Shown piece by piece: positions 25,423-32,999 of a stretch of 64,000 nucleotides of DNA. A program made the position numbers and the translations under genes. The notes under the pieces were generated by a model, which did no database searches, was not told the origin of the DNA, and was given only the letters and a program-made list of their open reading frames with translations. Positions within the stretch are counted from its first letter, which is position 1; every line of letters begins with the position of its first letter. This DNA comes from DATKNA01 sp963786765 (GTDB taxonomy: Bacteria > Actinomycetota > Actinomycetes > Actinomycetales > Kineosporiaceae): positions 310,001 through 374,000 of the forward strand of contig CAWBAJ010000008.1 of NCBI GenBank assembly GCA_963786765.1. Direction: 5' to 3'.

Positions 25423-26211
25423 ATGACGACCAGCCCGGTCCGGCCGCGCTTCGCGGGCGTGCTGGTGCGCGAGTGGCGCGAGCGCCGGCGGCTCACCCAG
25501 CTCGACCTGGCGAACCTCACGGGGACGTCGTCGCGCCACCTGTCCTACGTCGAGACCGGCCGCTCACGGCCCAGCCGCGAGATGGTGCTGCGCCTGGCGG
25601 ACGCACTCGACGTCCCGCTGGCCGACTGCAACCGGATCCTGCTCGCGGCCGGTCACTCCCCGGAGTACGACGACGCCCGCCACTCGGCGGCCTCGACCCG
25701 GCAACTGCTCGACATGCTCGACCTCGTCCTCGCCGCGCACGACCCGTGGCCGGCCCTCGTGCTCGACGCGCAGTTCGACGTCGTCACGACGAACGCCGGC
25801 TGCCATCGCCTGATGGCGCTCGTCGACCCCGAACTGCTCGACCCGCCGGTGAACGTCGTCCGGGCCACCCTGCACCCCCGCGGTCTGGCGCGGTGGATCA
25901 CGAACCTGCCGGCGTGGCGGGCGCACCTGCTCCGCCAGGTCCGACGGCACCTGGCGGCCACGGGCGGGGACGCCGACCTGGCGGCGTTGCTCGCCGAGGC
26001 GGAGGCCTATCCCGTGCCGGCGTCCGACGCCGTCCCTCACCCGGGCCCGACGTTCGCCCTGCCGCTCGAGCTGTGCGTCGACGGGGTCCAGCTCCGCCTC
26101 TACTCGACGGTGGCGACGTTCGGAACGCCGCTGGACGTCGCCGCCAGCGAGCTGGCCGTCGAGACCTTCCTCCCCGCCGACGCCGGCACGCGCCAGTGGC
26201 TCTCGTCCTAG
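25423..26211 (+). CDS. XRE-family regulator with MmyB-like ligand domain
   Basis: A 262-residue regulator. The helix-turn-helix is at residues ~10-65 (REWRERRRLTQLDLANL, SSRHLSYVETGRSRPSREMVLRLADAL). The remainder is the MmyB-like (MLTR) ligand-binding domain, with PALVLDAQFDVVTTNAG, NVVRATLHPRGLARWI and the closing LRLYSTVATFGTPLDVA segment; in a structurally known member this pocket holds a fatty acid. It likely binds the two identical palindromes at 24896 and 25371, repressing itself and the NTF2 gene. The last 316 bp of the gene are duplicated at 29310-29625. Confidence 0.92.
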   Translation: MTTSPVRPRFAGVLVREWRERRRLTQLDLANLTGTSSRHLSYVETGRSRPSREMVLRLADALDVPLADCNRILLAAGHSPEYDDARHSAASTRQLLDMLDLVLAAHDPWPALVLDAQFDVVTTNAGCHRLMALVDPELLDPPVNVVRATLHPRGLARWITNLPAWRAHLLRQVRRHLAATGGDADLAALLAEAEAYPVPASDAVPHPGPTFALPLELCVDGVQLRLYSTVATFGTPLDVAASELAVETFLPADAGTRQWLSS

Positions 26212-26256
26212 CGGTTCACCCGCGCCTGGTCAGAGGAATGCCGCAGAAGAACGCAT

Positions 26257-26330
26257 CGGGCTGATCTTGTCGAGCGAGCGTGGCCGCCACAGCGAGCCCG
26301 GCCGGACCCGCCCCGATGACCACGGTCTCA
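26257..26330 (-). pseudogene. relic of an FAD oxidoreductase N-terminus
   Basis: On the minus strand this stretch encodes ETVVIGAGPAGLAVAATLAR followed by QDQP, matching residues ~4-25 of the FAD oxidoreductase at 22205, at roughly 85% DNA identity by eye. There is no start codon nearby and the protein is cut off after the first dinucleotide-binding turn. It is a displaced gene fragment in the 273-bp gap between the XRE and GH65 genes; the rest of that gap shows only a possible GH65 promoter. Confidence 0.75.
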
Positions 26331-26484
26331 GGGAACGCGCTCGGAGCGTAGCTCTGACACTGAGGGGCAGGAGTGGCGCCGGCTGAAGCGGCGCGCAGTC
26401 CTACCGGGCGCGACCGCGGAGGTATACGGTCATATCGGGCGTAGTGGTTCGCCGACCACGCCATTCCTTGGGGGAGGAACTGAC

Positions 26485-29214
26485 ATGGCACTCGCCACTT
26501 TCCAGTCCTACAGCAGCCGTCTGCCGTCGCCTCGTCGTGTCCGGCAGCCGGAGGGCTCTTGGCGCCGAGCCGTCGTCGCCGGAGCCGCGCTGTCGGTGGT
26601 GGCCGCCGGCGCCCTGGCGTCGGCGACCCCGGCTGTGGCGAGGGAGACAGCGGGAGCGGCGCCTGGCGCGGCGTCCGCTGCCGCCACCGCCGGAACGGAT
26701 TGGGAACTGGCGACCACGACGGTCAGCGAGGCCGCCTCGGCCCCCGCGTACGTCGGGAACGGATACGTCGGCACCCGGGTCCCGGCGGACGGCGCCGGCT
26801 ACGTCTCGGCGCCGGTGACCACGGAAACCCATGTGGCGGGCGTGTACGCCGACGTGCCGGATACTCATACGGGCGGGATACAGCGTCAGGGTTCGGTGAA
26901 CCTTCCGGGCTGGACGCAGCTCGACGTGCTCGTGGCGGGACAGCGGTATACGGCCGGCGCGGCCACCGCCTACCGGCAGGCCCTCGACCTGCGACGGGGT
27001 GTGGTGACGACCATGGCGACGTGGGCAGCGGCCGGTCGGATCACGGATGTCAGGTACGAGGTGACGCTGGATCGGGCGCGGCAGCGCGTGGGTCTTGTGC
27101 GGTTGCGGGTGACGCCGCACTGGTCCGGAAGCCTCACCGTCCGGGATGTCGTCGGCGCGGGGAGTCAGTTGACGCCGGGAGCCTTGCGGCCGGTCACGGT
27201 CACGGCTGACGCCCGCATGGCGGTCGTGAGCGTCCGCACGAGGGGAACCGGGACCACTGTGGCGGAGGTCGCCGGGTTGCGGGTGCCGTCCGGGGCCGTT
27301 GTCACGGCCCAGGCCCAGCCGGCGGCGATGAGCGCCACACGGACGGCGACATTCCCGGTTCAAGCCGGCCGGGCGTACGAGGTGGCCAAGGTGGCCGGCT
27401 TCGCGACCTCCCTCGACACCGGCCACCCCGAAGCGAGCGCCACCGCGGCCGTCAGCGGCGCGCCGGCCGCGTCGGCGCTGCTTGCGGAGAGTGCCGCCGC
27501 CTGGCGGCGGCTGTGGGGCAGCGACATCGTGCTGCCCGGTCAGCCAGAGCTGCAACGTCGGGTCCGTGCCGCTCAGTTCTACCTGCTCGCCAGCTCGCGG
27601 GTGGGCGTCGACTGGAGCGTCAGCCCGGTCGGTCTGTCCGCCGGCGGCTACAACAACCACATCTTCTGGGACGCCGAGACCTGGATGTACCCGGCGTTGC
27701 TGGCCCTGCACCCGGCCGAGGCCGCCGGCATGGTCGACTACCGCTACCGGACTCGAGCAGGTGCCGCGCGCAACGCGGTACGAACAGGCTATGCAGGCCT
27801 GCGGTACGCGTGGGAGAGCGCGCTGACCGGGGACGAGGTCACCCCCACGTGGGCTGAGACCGGCCGGCTGGAGCAGCACGTCACGGCGGACGTGGCGCTC
27901 GCCCAGTGGCAGTACTACCTGGCGACGGGTGATCGGCAGTGGCTGCGGACGCGGGGCTGGCCGGTGCTGCGCGGAGCGGCCGATTTCTGGGCCAGTCGCG
28001 CCCAGCCGGGGCCCGACGGGCGTTTGCACATCAACCAGGTCGAGGGCCCCGACGAGCAGAACTGGCCGGTCGACGACTCCGCCTACACGAACGCCACGGC
28101 CGCCACCGTGCTGCGCATCGCGACCCGGGCGGCACGCCTGGTCGGCGCGTCCGCTCCGGCGCGGTGGGCTGACGTGGCGTCACGGCTCGTCGTGCTCAAC
28201 CCGGTACGGCTCGGCGGCCAGCCCGCCGTCCGTCCGGAATTCCGCGGATACAACGGCCAGCAGGTCAAGCAGGCCGACGTGGTCCTGCTGACCTACCCTT
28301 GGGAGTATCGCCAGCCGGCGCGCGTGGATCGCTCGAACCTGGAGTTCTACACACCGCGGTACGACCCGAACGGCCCGGCCATGACCGACTCGGCCAGCAG
28401 CGTCGTCGCGGCCCAGCTCGGCGTCGACTGCTCCGCCTGGACGTACACGCGGCGAAGCGTGGACCCATTCGTGAAGCCACCGTACGAGCAGTTCACCGAG
28501 GCACGCAGCGGTCAGGGGGTGTTCACGTTCCTCACCGGTGAAGGCGGATTCCTCCAGGAGTTCCTGTACGGATACCCGGGGCTGCGCTGGCGGGATAACC
28601 TCCTGCACCTCAACCCCATGCTGCCGCCGCAGCTGGCGGGTGGTGTGCACTTGATCGGGCTGCGGTGGCACGGCCGGGTGCTCGACGTCGCGGTGGACGC
28701 GGGGAAGACCACGGTCACCCTCAGGACTGGGCAACCTCTGCGGGTGGAGTCCCCGGAGGGCGTCCACACCGTCTCCGTCGGATCGCCGCTGCTGCTGAGA
28801 ACGCGCACGGCCGGGCCGACCACGGACGACGTCGTGCGCTGCCAGCCCGCAACGGCGAACGCGGCGGACCCGAGCGGTCCGCCCGCCGCCGCCGTCGACG
28901 GCAGCCTGGCGACGGCGTGGTGGTCGGGGACCGACCCCGCCATCGACACGAGCCTCACGGTCGAGCTGCAGATGTCCCGCAGCGTCAGTCACGCCACGGT
29001 CGCCTGGCAGCAGGCCCGACCGCTCGCCCCGTACAAACTGCAGGTCCGGACGGCGGGGGCCTGGCGCACGGTCGCGACGGTGAACCCGGGCAACCGGGAC
29101 GTCGACCAGATCTCGTTCGCCGCGGTCACGGCGCAGGCCGTACGCGTGCTCATACCCGCAGCGCGGTACGGCGGACGCGAGCCCCGTCTGGCGGAGCTGT
29201 CGGTCGGGCCCTGA
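26485..29214 (+). CDS. secreted GH65-family glycoside hydrolase with C-terminal discoidin-like domain
   Basis: A 909-residue exported enzyme. The N-terminus has an Arg-rich n-region and hydrophobic core (residues ~27-52, AVVAGAALSVVAAGALASAT) and a likely AVA cleavage site. Then come the N-terminal beta-sandwich, the (alpha/alpha)6 barrel with HIFWDAETWMYPALL (~392-406) and the catalytic loop VEGPDEQNW, whose Glu524 is the expected general acid, then SAYTNATAA. The C-terminal ~140 residues look like an F5/8 type C carbohydrate-binding domain. It resembles acid trehalases and kojibiose or glucosyl-galactose hydrolases; which disaccharide is cut is unknown. GGGGAGGA precedes the ATG. Confidence 0.88.
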   Translation: MALATFQSYSSRLPSPRRVRQPEGSWRRAVVAGAALSVVAAGALASATPAVARETAGAAPGAASAAATAGTDWELATTTVSEAASAPAYVGNGYVGTRVPADGAGYVSAPVTTETHVAGVYADVPDTHTGGIQRQGSVNLPGWTQLDVLVAGQRYTAGAATAYRQALDLRRGVVTTMATWAAAGRITDVRYEVTLDRARQRVGLVRLRVTPHWSGSLTVRDVVGAGSQLTPGALRPVTVTADARMAVVSVRTRGTGTTVAEVAGLRVPSGAVVTAQAQPAAMSATRTATFPVQAGRAYEVAKVAGFATSLDTGHPEASATAAVSGAPAASALLAESAAAWRRLWGSDIVLPGQPELQRRVRAAQFYLLASSRVGVDWSVSPVGLSAGGYNNHIFWDAETWMYPALLALHPAEAAGMVDYRYRTRAGAARNAVRTGYAGLRYAWESALTGDEVTPTWAETGRLEQHVTADVALAQWQYYLATGDRQWLRTRGWPVLRGAADFWASRAQPGPDGRLHINQVEGPDEQNWPVDDSAYTNATAATVLRIATRAARLVGASAPARWADVASRLVVLNPVRLGGQPAVRPEFRGYNGQQVKQADVVLLTYPWEYRQPARVDRSNLEFYTPRYDPNGPAMTDSASSVVAAQLGVDCSAWTYTRRSVDPFVKPPYEQFTEARSGQGVFTFLTGEGGFLQEFLYGYPGLRWRDNLLHLNPMLPPQLAGGVHLIGLRWHGRVLDVAVDAGKTTVTLRTGQPLRVESPEGVHTVSVGSPLLLRTRTAGPTTDDVVRCQPATANAADPSGPPAAAVDGSLATAWWSGTDPAIDTSLTVELQMSRSVSHATVAWQQARPLAPYKLQVRTAGAWRTVATVNPGNRDVDQISFAAVTAQAVRVLIPAARYGGREPRLAELSVGP

Positions 29215-29309
29215 GTGCACCGGCAGCATCCGCGCCAACCTCGGGGTCGCGCGGGGAGCCAGGGGCTGTCTCGCACGCGCTAGCCCGGCGCTTTCAGGCG
29301 CTTGAGGTA

Positions 29310-29625
29310 GTGGATCACGAACCTGCCGGCGTGGCGGGCGCACCTGCTGCGCCAGGTCCGCCAGCACCTGGCGGCCACAGGCGGGGACGCCGACCTGACG
29401 GCGTTGCTCGCCGAGGCGGAGGCGTACCCGGTGCCGGCGTCCGACGCCGTCCCTTCTTCCGGCCCGACCTTCGCGCTGCCGCTCGAGCTGTGCGTTGACG
29501 GGGTCCAGCTCCGCCTCTACTCGACGGTGGCGACGTTCGGAACGCCGCTGGACGTCGCCGCCAGCGAGCTGGCCGTCGAGACCTTCCTCCCCGCCGACGA
29601 GGCGACGCGGCGCTGGTTGTCGTGA
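29310..29625 (+). pseudogene. duplicated 3' third of the XRE/MmyB gene
   Basis: From GTGGATCACGAACC onward this 316-bp segment copies 25893-26208 with more than 90% identity by eye, keeping the reading frame (TNLPAWRAHLLRQV-like through VETFLPADEATRRWLS) but lacking the DNA-binding domain, promoter and start. Similarity ends abruptly at 29310. Together with the intact gene it brackets the GH65 gene in direct orientation. Ordinary third-position differences show that it has been separate for some time. Confidence 0.85.
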
Positions 29626-29650
29626 GATCCCTCGGGAGAGGATGCAGTTC

Positions 29651-30091
29651 ATGGCGCAGATTCGACGCTTCGACCACGTCGGCATCACCGTCGCCGACCT
29701 CGAGGCCGTGACGGCGTTCTTCGTCGGGCTCGGCCTCGAGGTCGAGGGACGGATGTTCATGGAGGGCGAGTTCGTGGACACCGTGATCGGCATCCCCGAC
29801 TCGCGCAGCGAGATCGTCATGCTGCGACCACCGGCCGGAGGCGCCGGGCTGGAGCTGTCGAGCTTCGTCCATCCCGATCACGAACCGGGATCGCCCGACG
29901 CCATGAGCAACGAACTGGGGCTGCGCAACGTGTCCTTCGAGGTCGACGACCTCCAGGGGGTGCTCGACCGGCTGGCCGCCGACGGGTACGGCCTGGTCGG
30001 CGGGGTCGGCCAGTACGAGGACGTGTGGCGCATGGCGTACGTCCGCGGGCCAGAAGGGATCATCGTGTCCCTGGCCGAGCGGATCGACTGA
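29651..30091 (+). CDS. VOC (glyoxalase/dioxygenase-fold) protein
   Basis: A 146-residue metal-binding VOC protein. The first strand RRFDHVGITVADLEA holds the first metal His; ELSSF, LRNVSFEVDDL and YVRGPEGIIVSLAERI follow in the usual order of two paired beta-alpha-beta-beta-beta modules, with Glu near the end as the last ligand. I chose ATG at 29651, which has GGAGAGG 9 nt upstream; ATG at 29642 is too close to that site. Function could be a lyase, dioxygenase or drug-binding protein. It follows the XRE relic directly. Confidence 0.85.
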   Translation: MAQIRRFDHVGITVADLEAVTAFFVGLGLEVEGRMFMEGEFVDTVIGIPDSRSEIVMLRPPAGGAGLELSSFVHPDHEPGSPDAMSNELGLRNVSFEVDDLQGVLDRLAADGYGLVGGVGQYEDVWRMAYVRGPEGIIVSLAERID

Positions 30092-30108
30092 CCCGATCAG
30101 TGCTTAAA

Positions 30109-30118
30109 AGTGTACACT
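30109..30118. promoter_or_regulatory. Phd/YefM operator palindrome overlapping the -10 box
   Basis: AGTGTACACT is a perfect 10-bp palindrome containing the TGTACA core that YefM-type antitoxins bind. TACACT (30113-30118) serves as a -10 box and places the transcript start at or just before the antitoxin GTG at 30126, so the message is leaderless and directly repressible. Confidence 0.75.
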
Positions 30119-30125
30119 GCTTCTC

Positions 30126-30377
30126 GTGACTGATCTTCCGCTCACCGAGGCTCGGAAGCGCTTCGGCTTCCTCGTCCGCCGGGCGGCGACCATGCGCGAG
30201 CGCGTGACGATCACTGACCACGGGCAGCCCGCAGCGGTCATCGTCAACGCGCAAGAGCTCGCCGATCTCGAAGAAGCGCTAGCCCTGGCGGAGTACAGGG
30301 CGGCGCAGGCCGAGGGCGCGACCGCGACCGTGGGGCAGAGCGAGGCACGACGCCGGCTCGGGCTGCCCCGCCGGTGA
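30126..30377 (+). CDS. Phd/YefM-family antitoxin
   Basis: An 83-residue antitoxin. The N-terminal half (LPLTEARKRFGFLVRRA, ERVTITDHGQPAAVIVNAQELADLEE) is the Phd/YefM DNA-binding and dimer fold; the C-terminal part is a charged helix expected to wrap the toxin. It overlaps the toxin gene by 4 bp (GTGA), and the upstream TGTACA palindrome indicates autoregulation. GTG at 30126 is the first codon after the predicted transcription start. Confidence 0.93.
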   Translation: MTDLPLTEARKRFGFLVRRAATMRERVTITDHGQPAAVIVNAQELADLEEALALAEYRAAQAEGATATVGQSEARRRLGLPRR

Positions 30378-30625
30378 CCTACGAGGTCAGCTGGTCCTTC
30401 CCCGCTCTCGACCGCGCTGCCGGCTACCTCCGTGACGATCCAGAGGGAGTGGAGGCGGTTCTGGACGCCGCCGACGAGCTGACGCACGAACCGCCGCAGG
30501 AACCCTCGACAGAACTGGCCTCCCCCGATCTGCGCCGGCTGAGGATCGGCAGGTACCGGCTGCTGTACGAGATCGACGACGGGGGTCGCGTCGTTGTCGT
30601 GGTGCACCTCGGACGGCTCGGCTGA
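30374..30625 (+). CDS. RelE/ParE-family toxin
   Basis: An 83-residue toxin of the RelE fold. It reads YEVSWSFPALDRAAGYLR at the start, then LRRLRIGRYRLLYEIDDGGRVVVVVHLGRL, which contains the basic R-x-R-IGRYRLLYEI strand region typical of mRNA interferases of this group. It would cleave mRNA at the ribosome or, if ParE-like, poison gyrase. The GTG start overlaps the antitoxin stop, so the pair is translationally coupled. Confidence 0.92.
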   Translation: MTYEVSWSFPALDRAAGYLRDDPEGVEAVLDAADELTHEPPQEPSTELASPDLRRLRIGRYRLLYEIDDGGRVVVVVHLGRLG

Positions 30626-30646
30626 TCGCCCTTCAGGCTGTGGCCG

Positions 30647-31252
30647 TCACCGCTCCACCCGATAGTGCAGATGCGTGACGCCGCCCTCGCCCTCGAGGAC
30701 CCGGGTTCGGGTGAGCTCCAGAGGCTCGGGGTGGAGGTGGTCGAAGAGCCGGCGCCCCCGGCCGAACAGGACCGGCACGACGTGGAGTTCGAGCTCGTCG
30801 AGAACGCCGGCGGCGATAGCGAGCTGCGCGGTCGACGCCCCGTGGACGAGCACGTTCTTCGCGTCGGCGGCGCCCCGGGCCCGGGTCATCGCCGTCTCGA
30901 CGTCGTCCACGTAGGTGACGAGTGGCCAGCCGCTGATGTCGATCCCTGGCTCGCGCCGGCTGTAGATGAAGATCGGGACGCCGTCATGGTGGTCCCCGCC
31001 CCAACCGCCCGCCCACTCGAACGTCCGCCGGCCGGCGACGACCGCCCCCGTCGACATGAATTCACCGACGACCTGCCCGTTGACCCCGTCCCGCACAACG
31101 CCGGGGACGCCGGTCTCGCCGGCGTCCGCGCCCGTCAGAGCCCACTCGTGCAGGCGCCCCCCGCCGTCGCCGAGACCGTTGCCCGGCCCCTCGTTCGGAC
31201 CGGCGATGAAGCCGTCGAGAGACATCGACATGTACAGGACCGTCGCGGACAT
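30647..31252 (-). CDS. dihydrofolate-reductase/RibD-fold reductase family protein
   Basis: A 201-residue protein of the RibD C-terminal/DHFR-like group. It begins MSATVLYMSMSLDGFIAGPN, carries AVVAGRRTFEWAGGW, VLVHGASTAQLAIAAGVLDEL and HVVPVLFGRGRRLFD, the usual nucleotide-binding and substrate strands. It probably uses NADPH to reduce a small metabolite. I chose ATG at 31252, where family similarity starts; the longer frame runs into the HEPN relic. A second family member is at 36425. Confidence 0.88.
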   Translation of the reverse strand: MSATVLYMSMSLDGFIAGPNEGPGNGLGDGGGRLHEWALTGADAGETGVPGVVRDGVNGQVVGEFMSTGAVVAGRRTFEWAGGWGGDHHDGVPIFIYSRREPGIDISGWPLVTYVDDVETAMTRARGAADAKNVLVHGASTAQLAIAAGVLDELELHVVPVLFGRGRRLFDHLHPEPLELTRTRVLEGEGGVTHLHYRVER

Positions 31253-31326
31253 GCCTTCATTCTGCGTCCGGCGATCATCTCTCGACATCCCTCCGCCGAC
31301 GAGCGGCGACGGGCGCTCGGCCTCAC

Positions 31327-31394
31327 GCGGAGGGAATGGATGGCGTCGATCGCGGCGAGGATGTCCGCAAGGCCTCGCGGTCACGGTGGCTCAC
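31327..31394 (-). pseudogene. remnant of a HEPN-domain toxin gene
   Basis: Directly after the MNT gene, with a GTGA overlap at 31394-31391, the reading VSHRDREAL continues one frame over as ADILAAIDAIHSLR. Joined, these form a convincing N-terminus of a HEPN protein of the MNT-HEPN type. One base is missing at about 31368, and similarity stops near 31327, after which the DHFR-family gene follows. The toxin half of the module is therefore both frameshifted and truncated. Confidence 0.6.
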
Positions 31395-31720
31395 AACGGG
31401 ATGGCCTCGCGTTCGACCTTTGCACGAACCTGTGGCTTGAGGTCTGCCGCAGGCACCAGGTCGACCGTGAGACCGTCGAGAACACGCTCCAGCTCATCCA
31501 GCAACCGGCCGAATCCGAGCAAGCCCAGCCCCGGAGGAAGGTCGACCAAGAGATCGACATCGCTGTCAGCGCCGTCCTCCCCCCGTGCCACACTCCCGAA
31601 AACACGCACCTGCGACGCGCCGTGCGCCTGAGCGGCAGCGACTACCTCACGACGTCGTTGCCGGACGATCTGGCCCACAGGCCCAGAGAACGGCTCCGGT
31701 CGGTTCTCGTCCACGGTCAC
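31391..31720 (-). CDS. MNT-type nucleotidyltransferase antitoxin
   Basis: A 109-residue minimal nucleotidyltransferase. The active-site signature FGSVARGEDGADSDVDLLVD (~residues 41-60) supplies the GS motif and the two metal-binding Asp residues, D54 and D56. Members paired with HEPN RNases neutralise them, in studied cases by adding AMP groups to a HEPN tyrosine. Its partner survives here only as a remnant, so the protein may be a functionless leftover or act on another HEPN protein elsewhere. The start at 31720 lies 52 bp from the MFS stop, on the same strand. Confidence 0.85.
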   Translation of the reverse strand: MTVDENRPEPFSGPVGQIVRQRRREVVAAAQAHGASQVRVFGSVARGEDGADSDVDLLVDLPPGLGLLGFGRLLDELERVLDGLTVDLVPAADLKPQVRAKVEREAIPL

Positions 31721-31772
31721 CCCCAGTCGCAGACCGGCCGCCTCGACCAGCCGTCGTCCTTCTCGATAATCA

Positions 31773-32963
31773 TCACTGGCCGGCGGCCCGTCGGCGGGCT
31801 CCCTGGACGACCGCGAGCCCGGCCGCAGCCAGCACGATCATGACCGGCAGAACGGTGAGCGCCGCCTTGATCGACGTCGCGTCCGCCAGCGTCCCGACGA
31901 GAAGGGGCGCGAGGAGCACCGCGACCGAGGTCGCGGCGACGGCGCGGCCGTTGGCCAGCGCGCTCTGCCCGGGGGCCAGCGCGACTGTCACGGAGATGGC
32001 CATCGGGAACAGGTTTCCGAGCCCGACGCCCAGCAGCGCGAGACCAAGCAGCGCCTGCACGGACGTGGCGGCCGGCCACAAGACGGCGAACCCCACGACG
32101 CTCAGGCCCAGTGCCACCCAGAGCAGGCGTGCCGGGTCGTACCGCCGGGTCAGCCGGCTGCCGACGATGCGGCCGCCGAGCACGCCGCCGAAGTAGCCGA
32201 CCATCACCGTGACGGCAGCGTCCGCGGACACGTCGACCGCTCCTTGCACGAAGCTCGCTCCCCAGGCCGTGATGCACCACTCGGCCGCGGTCGTGCAGAC
32301 GAGCATTCCGGCGGCGATCCAGAACACGCCGGGGAGGCGGCCGCGGGCGACGTCCGAGGCAGGCGGCGTCTCGATCGGCAGCCGGTGGTTCCTCGACCAT
32401 GCCAACACCGGGAGGACGAGCGACGCCAGCAGCGCGACCCGCCAGTTCCCGTGCAGCGCCGCGGTCAACGACAGCGCGCCGATGAGCACCAGGTACGCGC
32501 TGCTGGCAGCGACGTTGACCTCGGCCAGCGCGATCGGGCTGCGCGGGCCGTGGCGGTCGACCAGCATGGCCTGGATCGTCACGAGGAGCAGCCCGCCGCC
32601 GACGCCCATGACGAACACAGAGCCGACGGTCAGGGCAACGACGCGCGCCGCGGTCAGCCCGATCGCGCCGACGCCCAGCACCACAGCTGCCGCCCAGAAC
32701 AGCCGCCGCCGCCCCAGCGCGCGCTCGAGGCGGGACGAGGTGACCCCGGCGAGCATGCTGCCCGCCGCGAACCCCGCGACGTGAAGCCCGCCGGCCCCGT
32801 AGCCGAGGTGGAGCTCGTTGCGAAGGTGCGGGAGCACGAGCCCGGGCGCCGCTTGCAAGTAGGCGAACCAGGCGAGCATCAGGTACGCGATCCACGTGAG
32901 CCCGTCGCGGCGGAACTCCGTCTCAGGTCGCGCGGACGCCGGGCGGACGGAAACGGAGCTCAT
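31773..32963 (-). CDS. MFS transporter
   Basis: A 396-residue major facilitator protein with twelve predicted helices in two halves. The loop between helices 2 and 3 has RLERALGRRRLFW (motif A-like), and the second half repeats this as GSRLTRRYDPARLLW. It probably exports or imports a small solute by proton coupling. The start codon is one base from a LacI-type operator shared with the divergent regulator gene, so its expression should be induced by that regulator's ligand, perhaps a sugar or nucleoside. Confidence 0.9.
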   Translation of the reverse strand: MSSVSVRPASARPETEFRRDGLTWIAYLMLAWFAYLQAAPGLVLPHLRNELHLGYGAGGLHVAGFAAGSMLAGVTSSRLERALGRRRLFWAAAVVLGVGAIGLTAARVVALTVGSVFVMGVGGGLLLVTIQAMLVDRHGPRSPIALAEVNVAASSAYLVLIGALSLTAALHGNWRVALLASLVLPVLAWSRNHRLPIETPPASDVARGRLPGVFWIAAGMLVCTTAAEWCITAWGASFVQGAVDVSADAAVTVMVGYFGGVLGGRIVGSRLTRRYDPARLLWVALGLSVVGFAVLWPAATSVQALLGLALLGVGLGNLFPMAISVTVALAPGQSALANGRAVAATSVAVLLAPLLVGTLADATSIKAALTVLPVMIVLAAAGLAVVQGARRRAAGQ

Positions 32964-32964
32964 A

Positions 32965-32982
32965 CTGTGTAACGCTACACAG
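32965..32982. promoter_or_regulatory. LacI-type operator between MFS and LacI genes
   Basis: CTGTGTAACGCTACACAG is an 18-bp near-palindrome centred on CG, the hallmark of LacI-family operators, with only two non-matching positions. It begins 1 bp from the MFS start codon and 18 bp before the regulator start, so one bound dimer could block both genes. Confidence 0.85.
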
Positions 32983-32999
32983 ACTTCTATCCTGATGCC

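Noticed and set aside
26216..26491. A 91-codon minus-strand gene containing a dinucleotide-binding motif
   Set aside because: Only about 25 codons are conserved; the frame before and after is unrelated, so it was scored as a relic.
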